Below are positions 1-7,377 of a stretch of DNA of 13,690 nt, in pieces; the stretch's first letter is position 1; every line of letters starts with the position of its first letter. The position numbers were made by a program, and so were the translations under genes. The stretch is from Spirochaetales bacterium (GTDB lineage: Bacteria > Spirochaetota > Spirochaetia > JABEVK01): positions 1 through 13,690 of the forward strand of contig JABEVL010000128.1 of assembly GCA_013043995.1 (NCBI GenBank), read 5' to 3'. Below the pieces are notes generated by a model. It had not been told where the DNA came from, did not search any database, and saw nothing but the letters and a program-made list of their open reading frames with translations.

Positions 1-1412
1 ATATGGCGACCACCGAGATCCTGCTTTTGGACGAACCGACAAATTACCTCGATCTCGAAGCCAAGGACTGGTTGGAAGCTTTTCTTAAACGCCGCGAAGG
101 AGGCTTTCTGCTGGTTTCGCACGATCGAGGTTTCCTGGACGCCGTGGTCGAGGAGGTTGTCGAAATCCGTGCCGGAAGCCTGAACGTCTTTCAGGGAAAT
201 TATTCCACCTATGAGAAAGTTCGAGCCGAGGAAACCGTCCGTCTTCAAGAAGCCTGGAAACGCCAGCAGGTTGAAATTGAACGGCAGGAAGCCTTCATCA
301 ACAGGTTCAGGGCCCAGGCAACCAAGGCGTCAGGGGTGCAGAGCCGGATCAAACTGCTTGAAAAGATCGAACGCATCGAGATCCCCGAATCCCAGGCCCA
401 GGTGCATTTCCAGTTCCCTCCGGCGCCGCATTCAGGCCGTGATGTTTTGACGCTTAGAGGGCTCGGCAAGGCTTGGGGCGAACAAAGGATTTTTTCCAAC
501 CTCGATCTTGACGTAGAACGGGGGCTCAAGCTGGCCCTTGCCGGACGCAACGGCGCAGGAAAGTCCTCGTTGATGAGAATCCTCGCCGGTATCGATCCGC
601 ATTTTGACGGGACGATCCGCTGGGGCACCGACGTGAGCACGGCATACTTTTCCCAAGACCACGAAAAGCACCTGAACCCCGAGCTCACCGTTTTGCAAGA
701 GGTCGAACTTGACGCGCCCAGTGCCCTCTATACCCGGCTTCGTGATCTTTTGGGGGCCTTCCTTTTCCGTGGGGACGATGTCACCAAGAAAACGTCCGTT
801 TTGAGCGGCGGAGAAAAAAACCGTCTCTCCCTGATCAAACTCTTGTTGAGGCCTGCCAACGTTCTTTTGCTGGACGAACCCACCAATCACCTGGACCTTG
901 CGTCCAAGGACGTCCTCCTGGAGGCCCTACAGAGCTTTGAGGGGACGATTTTTGTTGTTTCACACGATAAATACTTTCTTTCACACCTGGTCAACCGTGT
1001 CCTTGAACTCTCCCCCGAGGGCCCTCGTCTTCACCTCGGCTGGTCCGACTACGCCCGGCGGCTTGAAACTCAAACGGCGGGACTTTGGACAAACGGCGGG
1101 GCTCCCCCAAAGACGACACCTCAGCGGACTTTGGCCCAGGCCAACCGCGAAGATACCAAAAAGCGCCAGGGGCTTCTCCGGCGGCTTGAAAAAGAGGAAA
1201 CGGCGCTCCTGGAAGAAATCGATCAGCTGGAAACCGAGCACAGGCTCCTGACGAGCGCCTTGAGCGATCCCGCGAACTACACCGAAGGAACGAAAATGCG
1301 CCAGATGAAGACCCGGCTCAAGGAACTTGAAGAACTTCAGGCTCTTCGTCACGAAAGTTGGGAGCGAATTGCGCGGGACCTTGAAGCCCTCCGTCAGGAA
1401 GCTGCACCTTAA
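1..1412 (+). CDS. ABC-F family ATPase, 3' part (5' end outside window)
   Basis: Soluble ABC-F protein with two tandem ATPase domains and no membrane segment; family members act on the ribosome (translation factors or antibiotic-resistance proteins). The window opens inside the first domain, just before its Walker B LLLDEPTNYLD (visible residues 7-17) and switch histidine in LLVSHD. The inter-domain linker (about 65-145) is rich in Arg, Lys and Glu, as in the tRNA-contacting linker of the family. The second domain is complete: Walker A GRNGAGKSS (181-189), signature LSGGEKN (267-273), Walker B LLLDEPTNHLD (288-298) and VVSHD (318-322). A charged coiled-coil tail follows (about 385-465), as in Uup/YdiF-like members. 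The ATG at base 3 is an internal methionine, not a start; roughly 160-190 residues are missing. It converges on the minus-strand operon, with 41 bases between stop codons. The family is certain; the subfamily is not. Confidence 0.93.
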   Translation, partial: MATTEILLLDEPTNYLDLEAKDWLEAFLKRREGGFLLVSHDRGFLDAVVEEVVEIRAGSLNVFQGNYSTYEKVRAEETVRLQEAWKRQQVEIERQEAFINRFRAQATKASGVQSRIKLLEKIERIEIPESQAQVHFQFPPAPHSGRDVLTLRGLGKAWGEQRIFSNLDLDVERGLKLALAGRNGAGKSSLMRILAGIDPHFDGTIRWGTDVSTAYFSQDHEKHLNPELTVLQEVELDAPSALYTRLRDLLGAFLFRGDDVTKKTSVLSGGEKNRLSLIKLLLRPANVLLLDEPTNHLDLASKDVLLEALQSFEGTIFVVSHDKYFLSHLVNRVLELSPEGPRLHLGWSDYARRLETQTAGLWTNGGAPPKTTPQRTLAQANREDTKKRQGLLRRLEKEETALLEEIDQLETEHRLLTSALSDPANYTEGTKMRQMKTRLKELEELQALRHESWERIARDLEALRQEAAP

Positions 1413-1453
1413 ACCGCGGTGCTTCTTTCAGGAGCACGGAGCCGGACAGTCGT

Positions 1454-2500
1454 TTAAACCTTCAGGAAGCGACTTTCCCTCTTGGCACTTTTTCGGCACA
1501 AATCCAAAAGATCGACCACTTCTTTTCCCGCTTGTGACGAAAATGGATTGGCAGCGTTGGGCTGGAGAGCGGCGGGCAAGGTGCCGTAAAAATCCTTGTA
1601 CTTGCCCTCCAGGGTCGGAAGCCGTTCAATCGTTCCGTCCGAAAGACTGAGAACCGCAAAATTCTCCTTGTCGTCACGGCCAAAACCTTCCTGAGTCGGG
1701 AGCTCCCCGTTGAGCAGTCTCGCTTCCTGGGGGTCCATGCCTTTTTTGATGAACGTGCCCTGGGTACCGTGCAAGGCCCAATGGAAGGGACTGGCCCGAA
1801 CGATCATGCTCGCTTCTAGGTCAACCCAAAGTCCTGGGTAGCTCATGCTCACTCGGAAAGCGTCAACGGCCCTGCTCCCGTCGCGTTGAATTCCCAAGCG
1901 GCAGGAAATTGCCTCGGGTCGCCCCCAAAGATTCAGGGCTTGGTCAATCAGGTGACTTCCCAGATCTTCCAGAAGGGTGTCGCCCTCACGGCCCGTTTCT
2001 TTCCAGGCCTTTTTCCGCAGAACGTTTGACCAACGGTCGTAACGGATTTCCGCCCTCACCAGCCTCCCCAAACGCCCAGAACTCAAGAGTTCTTGGACCG
2101 TCAAAAAATCTCCATCCAAACGGCGGCTATGAAAAACTGTAAGGACCTTCCCCGAGGCTCGGGCTGCGTTTTGCATTTGAAGGGCCTCGGCGGGCGTGTT
2201 TGCCATGGGTTTTTCAACAACAACGTTCTTGCCTGCCCGCAGCAGGCCGCAGGTCACCTCAGCATGCAAAGCGTTGGGCAGGCAAACGACGGCCAGGTCC
2301 ACCTCGGAGGCCCGGGCCAGTTCCTGCCAGGTTGTGTAAATTCGGGCGGCCGGCAACAACTTCCGGGAATCTTCCCCTTTGCGGTCGACAACGGCTGTCA
2401 CCTCATAACTCTGGGGCAGAGCCTGAAGAAAGGGAAGATGAAAGGTCTTGGCCGAAGAACCAAAGCCCACCAGCCCGACCCGAATTTTGTCCATGTTCAT
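1454..2500 (-). CDS. Gfo/Idh/MocA family NAD(P)-dependent oxidoreductase, YdgJ/IolW-like
   Basis: Cytosolic NAD(P)-dependent dehydrogenase of 348 residues, the usual family length. The N-terminal Rossmann fold has the nucleotide loop VGLVGFGSSAKTFHLPFL (8-25). The family motif EKP lies at 96-98 with the catalytic-type Lys97. The C-terminal domain carries EDLGSHLIDQAL (178-189), with the conserved Asp and His. The segment HSRRLDGDFLTV and the phrase GMDPQEARLLNGE recall E. coli YdgJ and B. subtilis IolW, known or proposed scyllo-inositol dehydrogenases; the real substrate here is unknown. It is the last gene of the sugar-uptake operon, so it may oxidise or reduce the imported sugar or a derivative. 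Its first ATG overlaps the upstream stop (ATGA, 2497-2500). A second in-frame ATG at 2494 has AAAAGGA six bases upstream and may be the real start. Confidence 0.9.
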   Translation of the reverse strand: MNMDKIRVGLVGFGSSAKTFHLPFLQALPQSYEVTAVVDRKGEDSRKLLPAARIYTTWQELARASEVDLAVVCLPNALHAEVTCGLLRAGKNVVVEKPMANTPAEALQMQNAARASGKVLTVFHSRRLDGDFLTVQELLSSGRLGRLVRAEIRYDRWSNVLRKKAWKETGREGDTLLEDLGSHLIDQALNLWGRPEAISCRLGIQRDGSRAVDAFRVSMSYPGLWVDLEASMIVRASPFHWALHGTQGTFIKKGMDPQEARLLNGELPTQEGFGRDDKENFAVLSLSDGTIERLPTLEGKYKDFYGTLPAALQPNAANPFSSQAGKEVVDLLDLCRKSAKRESRFLKV

Positions 2501-4446
2501 TCCTTTTGCAGAAGAATCAGCGTTAAGTCATCTGCCAGATGACCCGAATGAAGTTTCATATCCCCGCTTTCCGAGTAGCTATACAAAGAACTCACGAGAG
2601 CCTGAAGGATCTCGGCGGGTTCTTTCTCTCTTTTTTCAAGAAGAATTTCCTTGACCCGGTCGATTCCGAATTGCTCGGAGGATTCACTTTTGGCTTCGAT
2701 GAGTCCGTCCGTGTAAAGCAACAGAAAGTCGCCAGGCTCCATGGCGAAACTTCCCAAAGAACCTTCAGAGTTGATGTATTCTGAGATTCCCAGAAAAGCC
2801 GTTCGATCAATCATGTCCGAGAGCTCAATGACTTCATTGCGTTCACGGCTATAGAACAGACCGATTTCGTGGGTCCCTGCGTGATAAAATCGTCCATTGA
2901 GCTCCACCAACAGGAGTTTGGTCATAAACTTATCACTGCCGATACGATCACGGTTGATTTCGCAGAGCACCCGGTTGATCATGTCGTAAATTTTATCAGG
3001 ACCCGGTACAACTCCAAACGCAAGCTGACTCTGAACAATCCCGTGCAGGGCAGACATCTCAATCAAGGCCATGATCCCAGAGGGCAAGCCGTGCCCGGAA
3101 ACATCCCCGATGCTGATAAAATTTCCCAAAGGTGTCCGGATGATGTCAAAAGAATCTCCCCCTACCTCTGTTGCCGTCTCAGAATGGGTCGCAATTTTGT
3201 AACCGGGCAAATTGGGATTCTTGGGCAGAATTGAACTTTGAATATTTCGGGCAATATCCATTTCCTGAGCTAGGCGATAGGAACTGAGTTCAAGCTCCCT
3301 CGCAATCTTCTCTTGCCGAATTTTTTCTTTGATCCCTCGGTAGGTGGCAGAAAGTTCCTTGCGAATTTCACGAAAGGGAAAAGGCGGATGATCTTCCGCT
3401 TCCACGACTAAGAGAGCAACATCATCTTTTTCAGCACTGAGGGCGTACCACAGAAATTGATCTGTACCGAGATGAAGCAAACCCAATCGCTTTTCAAGGG
3501 GCATGGCGTCCAGGAGTTTTTGAACCCCCTTCTCTAACCCGTATTTGGTGGCTTTGTTCCAGTATTTTGAAAAACGAACTTCGGGTTGGCCTTCCTCGCC
3601 ATGAAACAGAAAGAAAGCATTCGGAAGGCCGCAAAAGTTCGCCACGACTTTCAAAGAACGTTCGAAAAGAATTTCGGGTCGGGTCACATTGTTATGAAAT
3701 TGATTGAACTTATTTTCTACAGCCTGACGGATCATGTAAGGCGAGTTATTGAGGATATTATGAACTTCGTCAATTTCAATCTCGGTGACTTTTCCTGAAT
3801 AGATCACCTTCCCGCTTCGCAAAAGAACCACGTCATCACACAGGTCAAAAATCTGGCTTGGTGTTTCAGGAACGAGCAGGATTCCTTTGTTTTGACTTTT
3901 TAATTCGGCGAGCTTTTCTGAAAACTTCTGATACTGTTCCAGGGACAAATTGGCAAAACAATCCCGAAGAAGGAGAAAATCCGCGTCTATCAGAAAAAAT
4001 AGAACAAGGGATAGAACCTGCCGCTCAGCAATGGATAATTTTGAAACATGGGTTTCCAGTGAGAATTTGAGCCCAAATTCCTGGACCGTCGGACGGACTT
4101 TGGCGATCAACTTATCGAGGTGAACAACACGTCTCCCCTTCCGGGCTAATCCAACCAACAAATTGTCCAGAATGCTGAGGTTTGAAAAAAGCCGTTCCGA
4201 ACCAGGAATCATCTGGATTCCATGATTCCCCCATCCTTTCTTATTTAAAGTGAGAGCCTTGCCGTTGAGCTCAAGCACACCCGCATCTGGTTTATCCTGA
4301 CCAGAAAGGACATCAAGCAAGGTTGTCGTTTCGATTTTATCCAGGCTTAAAACACCCAAAACCTTACCAGGGACTAAAGACAGATGAACATTTTTCAAAA
4401 CAGCCGAATTCTTGCGGATCTTCGAAAGGTTGCGTGCTTGAAGCAT
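2497..4446 (-). CDS. Degenerate ABC-ATPase domain fused to a SpoIIE/RsbU-type PP2C phosphatase
   Basis: A single uninterrupted 649-residue frame. Residues 1-235 align along their length with an ABC ATPase; IPGSERLFSNLSILDNLLVG (80-99) recalls LivF-type proteins. The active-site motifs are lost: the Walker A region reads GVLSLDKIETTTLL (31-44), with no invariant Lys and no closing Gly; the signature is LSIAE (137-141); Walker B ends LLLRD (158-162) instead of LLLDE; the H-loop is VPE (192-194) instead of SH. Residues 245-360 are a possible GAF-like module (weak), followed by a helical linker (360-408) ending QSSILP, as in RsbU-type enzymes. The PP2C domain (about 415-649) keeps GGDSFD (429-434), GDVSGHG (447-453), LLYTDG (576-581) and ADDLTL (638-643), so all metal-binding aspartates are present. 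The product probably dephosphorylates a Ser/Thr-phosphorylated protein, typically a STAS anti-anti-sigma factor in this family. It lies 42 bases after xylH, with an SD-like TGAGGA before its ATG. Confidence 0.88.
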   Translation of the reverse strand: MLQARNLSKIRKNSAVLKNVHLSLVPGKVLGVLSLDKIETTTLLDVLSGQDKPDAGVLELNGKALTLNKKGWGNHGIQMIPGSERLFSNLSILDNLLVGLARKGRRVVHLDKLIAKVRPTVQEFGLKFSLETHVSKLSIAERQVLSLVLFFLIDADFLLLRDCFANLSLEQYQKFSEKLAELKSQNKGILLVPETPSQIFDLCDDVVLLRSGKVIYSGKVTEIEIDEVHNILNNSPYMIRQAVENKFNQFHNNVTRPEILFERSLKVVANFCGLPNAFFLFHGEEGQPEVRFSKYWNKATKYGLEKGVQKLLDAMPLEKRLGLLHLGTDQFLWYALSAEKDDVALLVVEAEDHPPFPFREIRKELSATYRGIKEKIRQEKIARELELSSYRLAQEMDIARNIQSSILPKNPNLPGYKIATHSETATEVGGDSFDIIRTPLGNFISIGDVSGHGLPSGIMALIEMSALHGIVQSQLAFGVVPGPDKIYDMINRVLCEINRDRIGSDKFMTKLLLVELNGRFYHAGTHEIGLFYSRERNEVIELSDMIDRTAFLGISEYINSEGSLGSFAMEPGDFLLLYTDGLIEAKSESSEQFGIDRVKEILLEKREKEPAEILQALVSSLYSYSESGDMKLHSGHLADDLTLILLQKE

Positions 4447-4460
4447 AATTTCCTCACTCC

Positions 4461-4482
4461 GGGGGCTTCTGGAGAAGCCCCC
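4461..4482 (-). other. Perfect intergenic hairpin between xylH and the fusion gene
   Basis: GGGGGCTTC (4461-4469) and GAAGCCCCC (4474-4482) form a perfect 9-base-pair stem with a 4-base loop. It starts about 7 bases after the xylH stop and ends just before the ribosome binding site of the fusion gene. No T-tract follows on either strand, so it is unlikely to be an intrinsic terminator. A 3' stabiliser of the upstream mRNA, or a structure lowering translation of the fusion gene, fits better. Confidence 0.6.
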
Positions 4483-4488
4483 CGATGA

Positions 4489-5694
4489 TCAACGGCGTTT
4501 TTTGGAAGCGATGTCAAACCAGACGGCCAAGGTCAGAATCAAACCCTTGATGATGTACTGGTACTGGATATCCAGTCCCAACAGCAACATTCCGTTGTTG
4601 AGTGATCCCATGAACAAGGCCCCGATGATCGCTCCGATGATCGTTCCTTCACCACCGAGAGTCGAGGTTCCGCCTACGACGACAGCGGCAATGGTGTCGA
4701 GTTCCCAAAGGTTACCCGCAGCGGGTGAGGCACTCGCCATACGTCCTGTGAACACCAGGCCCGCGATGGAGGCCAGGGTTCCCATGATGACAAAAACCCA
4801 CATCGTCCGCGCTCGGATGTTGATGCCCGAGAGTTTTGCCGCTTCCTTATTGCCACCGATGGCGTAAACGTGTCGCCCAAAAACCGTTTTGGTTGTGATA
4901 AACACAAAGAGCAATGTGAGCAGGATCAGGAAAAGAAAGGCGTAGGAAATGCCGACGTAAAAGGTTTGAATCGCAAAAATGCCTGCAATCAGTGCCGAAA
5001 CCAGGATGATCTTGCCAAGTTGAAGAAACCACGGCAGAACCTCAAACCCAAATTTGACGCGGTTTGCTCGGTTCCGCAACTCGTAAACCCAGTACAGGAC
5101 GATGGCGGCGATTCCCAAAAGCATAGACAGGTCGTGGAAAGGCACATCTTTCCCGACAACCCCTTTCATGAAAAGCTGCGGTAGGAATCCCGAACCAAAT
5201 TGATAGATCGCACCGTGCTGCACAGGGACCGTCTGACCGTTTTTGACGGACAAAAGGATGAACCCGTGGAACATGAGGAACGAACCCAAGGTGACGATGA
5301 ACGCTGGAAGTCCTCGGTAGGCAACCCAAAAACCTTGCCACAGGCCCGTTACGATTCCCAGCGAAAGAGCAAGAGCGATGGCCGCCCAGATGTTCCAATG
5401 CCAACTGGTCCAGGCCAAGGCCGCCAATGCGCCGGCCGTTCCCCCCAACCAGCCTACAGACAGGTCGATGTGACCCGCCACCATGATCAAAACCATACCA
5501 ACGGCCAGAATGGCGATATAGACATTTTGGCCTAAAAGGTTGGACAGGTTTCTGGGGGTAATAAATTCTCCCCCGGAAAGAATCTGAAAGATCAACCAGA
5601 CGGCAATCAGGGCAATAAACATCGCATATTGATTGATGTTGCTTTTAAAGCCTGTAATCAGAATCTGACTAACGCTTCTTTTTCGGGTCTCCAT
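4489..5694 (-). CDS. xylH: Sugar ABC transporter permease, XylH / MmsB (GguB) type
   Basis: Inner-membrane permease of the CUT2 (ribose/xylose) class, forming the channel that XylG drives. At 401 residues it matches XylH and GguB/MmsB (about 390-400). It is strongly hydrophobic, with roughly ten or more membrane segments. Visible family motifs are AGHIDLSVG (73-81), WVAYRGLPAFIVTLG (123-137), the cytoplasmic loop GRHVYAIGGNKEAAKLSG (273-290) that couples to the ATPase, and GGTSTLGGEGTIIGA (341-355). The N-terminal FKSNINQYAMFIALIAVW and the central GFEVLPWFLQLGK insert look especially like GguB/MmsB. The substrate is therefore xylose or a related monosaccharide, and cannot be fixed by sequence alone. 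It starts 2 bases after the xylG stop, with GGGAGGT about 8 bases upstream, so it is tightly co-translated with xylG. Confidence 0.92.
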   Translation of the reverse strand: METRKRSVSQILITGFKSNINQYAMFIALIAVWLIFQILSGGEFITPRNLSNLLGQNVYIAILAVGMVLIMVAGHIDLSVGWLGGTAGALAALAWTSWHWNIWAAIALALSLGIVTGLWQGFWVAYRGLPAFIVTLGSFLMFHGFILLSVKNGQTVPVQHGAIYQFGSGFLPQLFMKGVVGKDVPFHDLSMLLGIAAIVLYWVYELRNRANRVKFGFEVLPWFLQLGKIILVSALIAGIFAIQTFYVGISYAFLFLILLTLLFVFITTKTVFGRHVYAIGGNKEAAKLSGINIRARTMWVFVIMGTLASIAGLVFTGRMASASPAAGNLWELDTIAAVVVGGTSTLGGEGTIIGAIIGALFMGSLNNGMLLLGLDIQYQYIIKGLILTLAVWFDIASKKRR

Positions 5695-5696
5695 TT

Positions 5697-7265
5697 CTAC
5701 TTACCTCCCGTGGCAAAGTACATACATCGTTCCTGCGTGGCTTCTTGCCACGGCAAATCTCCAGTCAAACGGCCTTGGTGAATGACAATGACACGATCGC
5801 TCATGCCCAAGACCTCCGGCAGTTCCGAACTGATCAGCACGATCGCAACGCCATTATCCACCAGTTCATTCATAAGGTTGTAAATCTCAAACTTTGCCCC
5901 CACGTCGATTCCGCGCGTGGGTTCGTCCAAAACAAGGATCTTGGGGTCCGTCATCAACCACTTGCCGATAACAACTTTTTGCTGGTTGCCGCCTGAAAGA
6001 TTCTTGACCTTCTGTTCGATCGAAGGGGTCTTGATCTGAAGCTGTTTGACGTAATGGTTGGTGATGCGCACCTCTTTCAGGTAGTTGATGATCCCAGCTT
6101 TCGCCACTTGCTTGTCAAAACCTTCCATCACGCCGTAGTCCGAAATTCTTTCAAGGCTTGATAGGGTGGTGTTGGCAAGAATGTCCATTCCCAGGACCAA
6201 ACCCTTCTCTTTTCTGTCTTCAGAAAGGTAGGTAAAGCCTGCTTGAATGGCTTCCCGAGGCGAATGGATCTGAACGGGTTTCCCTTCGATCAGAATTTCT
6301 CCCGAGATTTCTCTTCCCCAACTTCTTCCAAAAAGACTCAAAAAGAGCTCGGTTCGTCCAGCACCCATGAGTCCTGCCACGCCCAGAATTTCACCTTTTT
6401 TGATTTGAAAACTGACGTTATCAATAACTTTTTTTTCAATCAGATCCGGATGGTAAACCGTCCAGTTTTTCACTTCCATAACGACATCCCCCGCCTTGTG
6501 TTCTTTTCGGGGGTAGCGGCTAGTAAGTTTTCGACCAACCATCAGGTTGATCATTTTTTCTTCCGTCATGCCGCCGTCATCGTGAACGCTCTGTGAGTGA
6601 ATCGAATGGCCGTCCCTCAAAACTGTAACAGAGTCCGCGATTTCGAGGACTTCTTCGAGCTTGTGCGAAATGTAGATGCAGGTGACCCCGCGTTTTTTCA
6701 GCTCCCTCAGGATGTTGAGAAGATTTTCACTATCAGCCTCGTTCAGCGCCGCCGTAGGCTCGTCAAGGACCAAGATTTTGGCGTCTTTTGACAGGGCTTT
6801 TGCAATCTCAATGAGCTGCTGCTGACCAACGCCGAGGTTGATCAGTTTGGTTTCCGGCGAGATTTTCAGTCCCACTTCGTCCAGATATTTTTGGGTTTGA
6901 ACGAAAACGTCCTCCCAATTGATAATTCCGTTCTTTGCGATCTCATTTCCCAAGAACAAATTCTCAGCGACATTCAAAAGACGCACCAAAGCCAATTCTT
7001 GGTAAATAACAACGATTCCTTTATGTTCGCTATCACGGATATTTTTAAATTGAACTTCTTCACCATTGACCAAAATCTGCCCAGTATAGGTTCCGTAAGG
7101 ATGAACCCCGCTCAGAACTTTCATTAAAGTCGACTTGCCAGCACCGTTTTCGCCAACCAGGGCGTGAATTTCCCCACGTTTGACGCGAAAGCTGACATCG
7201 TCGAGGGCCTTGACTCCGGGAAACTCTTTAGAAATGTTGACCATCTCAAATACGAAATCACTCAT
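5697..7265 (-). CDS. xylG: Sugar ABC transporter ATP-binding protein, XylG / MmsA (GguA) type
   Basis: Tandem ABC ATPase of CUT2 sugar importers; it energises XylH on the cytosolic face. At 522 residues it matches E. coli XylG. The first domain is complete: Walker A GENGAGKST (38-46), signature LGVGQQQ (144-150), Walker B LVLDEPT (165-171) and H201 in YISHK. The second has GLMGAGRTE (298-306), with Arg replacing the Walker Lys as is normal in this family, then YLSEDRKEKG, LSGGNQQK (423-430), LVLDEPTRGID and ISSE in place of the H-loop. I chose the ATG at 7265 (MSDFVFEM) because GAGGG sits about five bases upstream and the homology begins there. An earlier ATG at 7337 would add 24 residues that run through a terminator-like hairpin. 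It lies downstream of xylF. Confidence 0.95.
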   Translation of the reverse strand: MSDFVFEMVNISKEFPGVKALDDVSFRVKRGEIHALVGENGAGKSTLMKVLSGVHPYGTYTGQILVNGEEVQFKNIRDSEHKGIVVIYQELALVRLLNVAENLFLGNEIAKNGIINWEDVFVQTQKYLDEVGLKISPETKLINLGVGQQQLIEIAKALSKDAKILVLDEPTAALNEADSENLLNILRELKKRGVTCIYISHKLEEVLEIADSVTVLRDGHSIHSQSVHDDGGMTEEKMINLMVGRKLTSRYPRKEHKAGDVVMEVKNWTVYHPDLIEKKVIDNVSFQIKKGEILGVAGLMGAGRTELFLSLFGRSWGREISGEILIEGKPVQIHSPREAIQAGFTYLSEDRKEKGLVLGMDILANTTLSSLERISDYGVMEGFDKQVAKAGIINYLKEVRITNHYVKQLQIKTPSIEQKVKNLSGGNQQKVVIGKWLMTDPKILVLDEPTRGIDVGAKFEIYNLMNELVDNGVAIVLISSELPEVLGMSDRVIVIHQGRLTGDLPWQEATQERCMYFATGGK

Positions 7266-7304
7266 ATAACCCTCGTTCAAAGACCAGAGACCAACTCCGG
7301 CCAG

Positions 7305-7334
7305 AAAAAAAGCGGCGACCGAAGCCGCCGCTTT
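7305..7334 (-). terminator. UUCG-loop hairpin with T-tract between xylF and xylG
   Basis: On the minus strand AAAGCGGCG (7334-7326) pairs perfectly with CGCCGCTTT (7317-7309). Inside are a G-U and a C-G pair closing a UUCG tetraloop, and a run of seven T follows (7311-7305). This has all the parts of an intrinsic terminator. It sits inside an operon, so it is probably partly read through. It would protect the 3' end of the xylF mRNA and lower expression of xylG and the genes after it relative to the binding protein. Confidence 0.8.
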
Positions 7335-7350
7335 CACGACGAAATTCTAC

Positions 7351-7368
7351 CGGAGATTTTACACTCCG
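7351..7368 (-). other. Small hairpin just after xylF
   Basis: CGGAG and CTCCG form a 5-base-pair stem around an 8-base loop, about 10 bases after the xylF stop and ahead of the larger UUCG hairpin. It is too weak to be called alone, but could add to 3' end stabilisation of xylF mRNA. Confidence 0.3.
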
Positions 7369-7377
7369 TCAGAAAGC

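Noticed and set aside
3..1412. ATG at base 3 as the start of the ABC-F gene
   Set aside because: It lies a few residues before Walker B of the first ATPase domain, whose Walker A and signature must be upstream of the window.
1419..1437. Hairpin GTGCTTC/GGAGCAC between the convergent genes as a bidirectional terminator
   Set aside because: The stem contains a G-U pair and no T-tract follows on either strand, so it cannot be supported as a terminator.
2497..4446. Fusion protein as a frameshift or assembly join of two separate genes
   Set aside because: The frame is open throughout, with a helical linker typical of RsbU-type enzymes, and no start signal or stop remnant at the junction; only related genomes could fully exclude it.
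2497..4446. Fusion protein as a working LivF-like transport ATPase
   Set aside because: The residues needed for ATP binding and hydrolysis are replaced in all four core motifs.
4502..4867. Many open frames antisense to the minus-strand genes
   Set aside because: They have no recognisable protein features or ribosome binding sites and sit opposite genes with clear family motifs.
7266..7337. Longer form of xylG starting at ATG 7337
   Set aside because: The added residues come from the UUCG hairpin region, and the ATG at 7265 has a good ribosome binding site and starts the homology.
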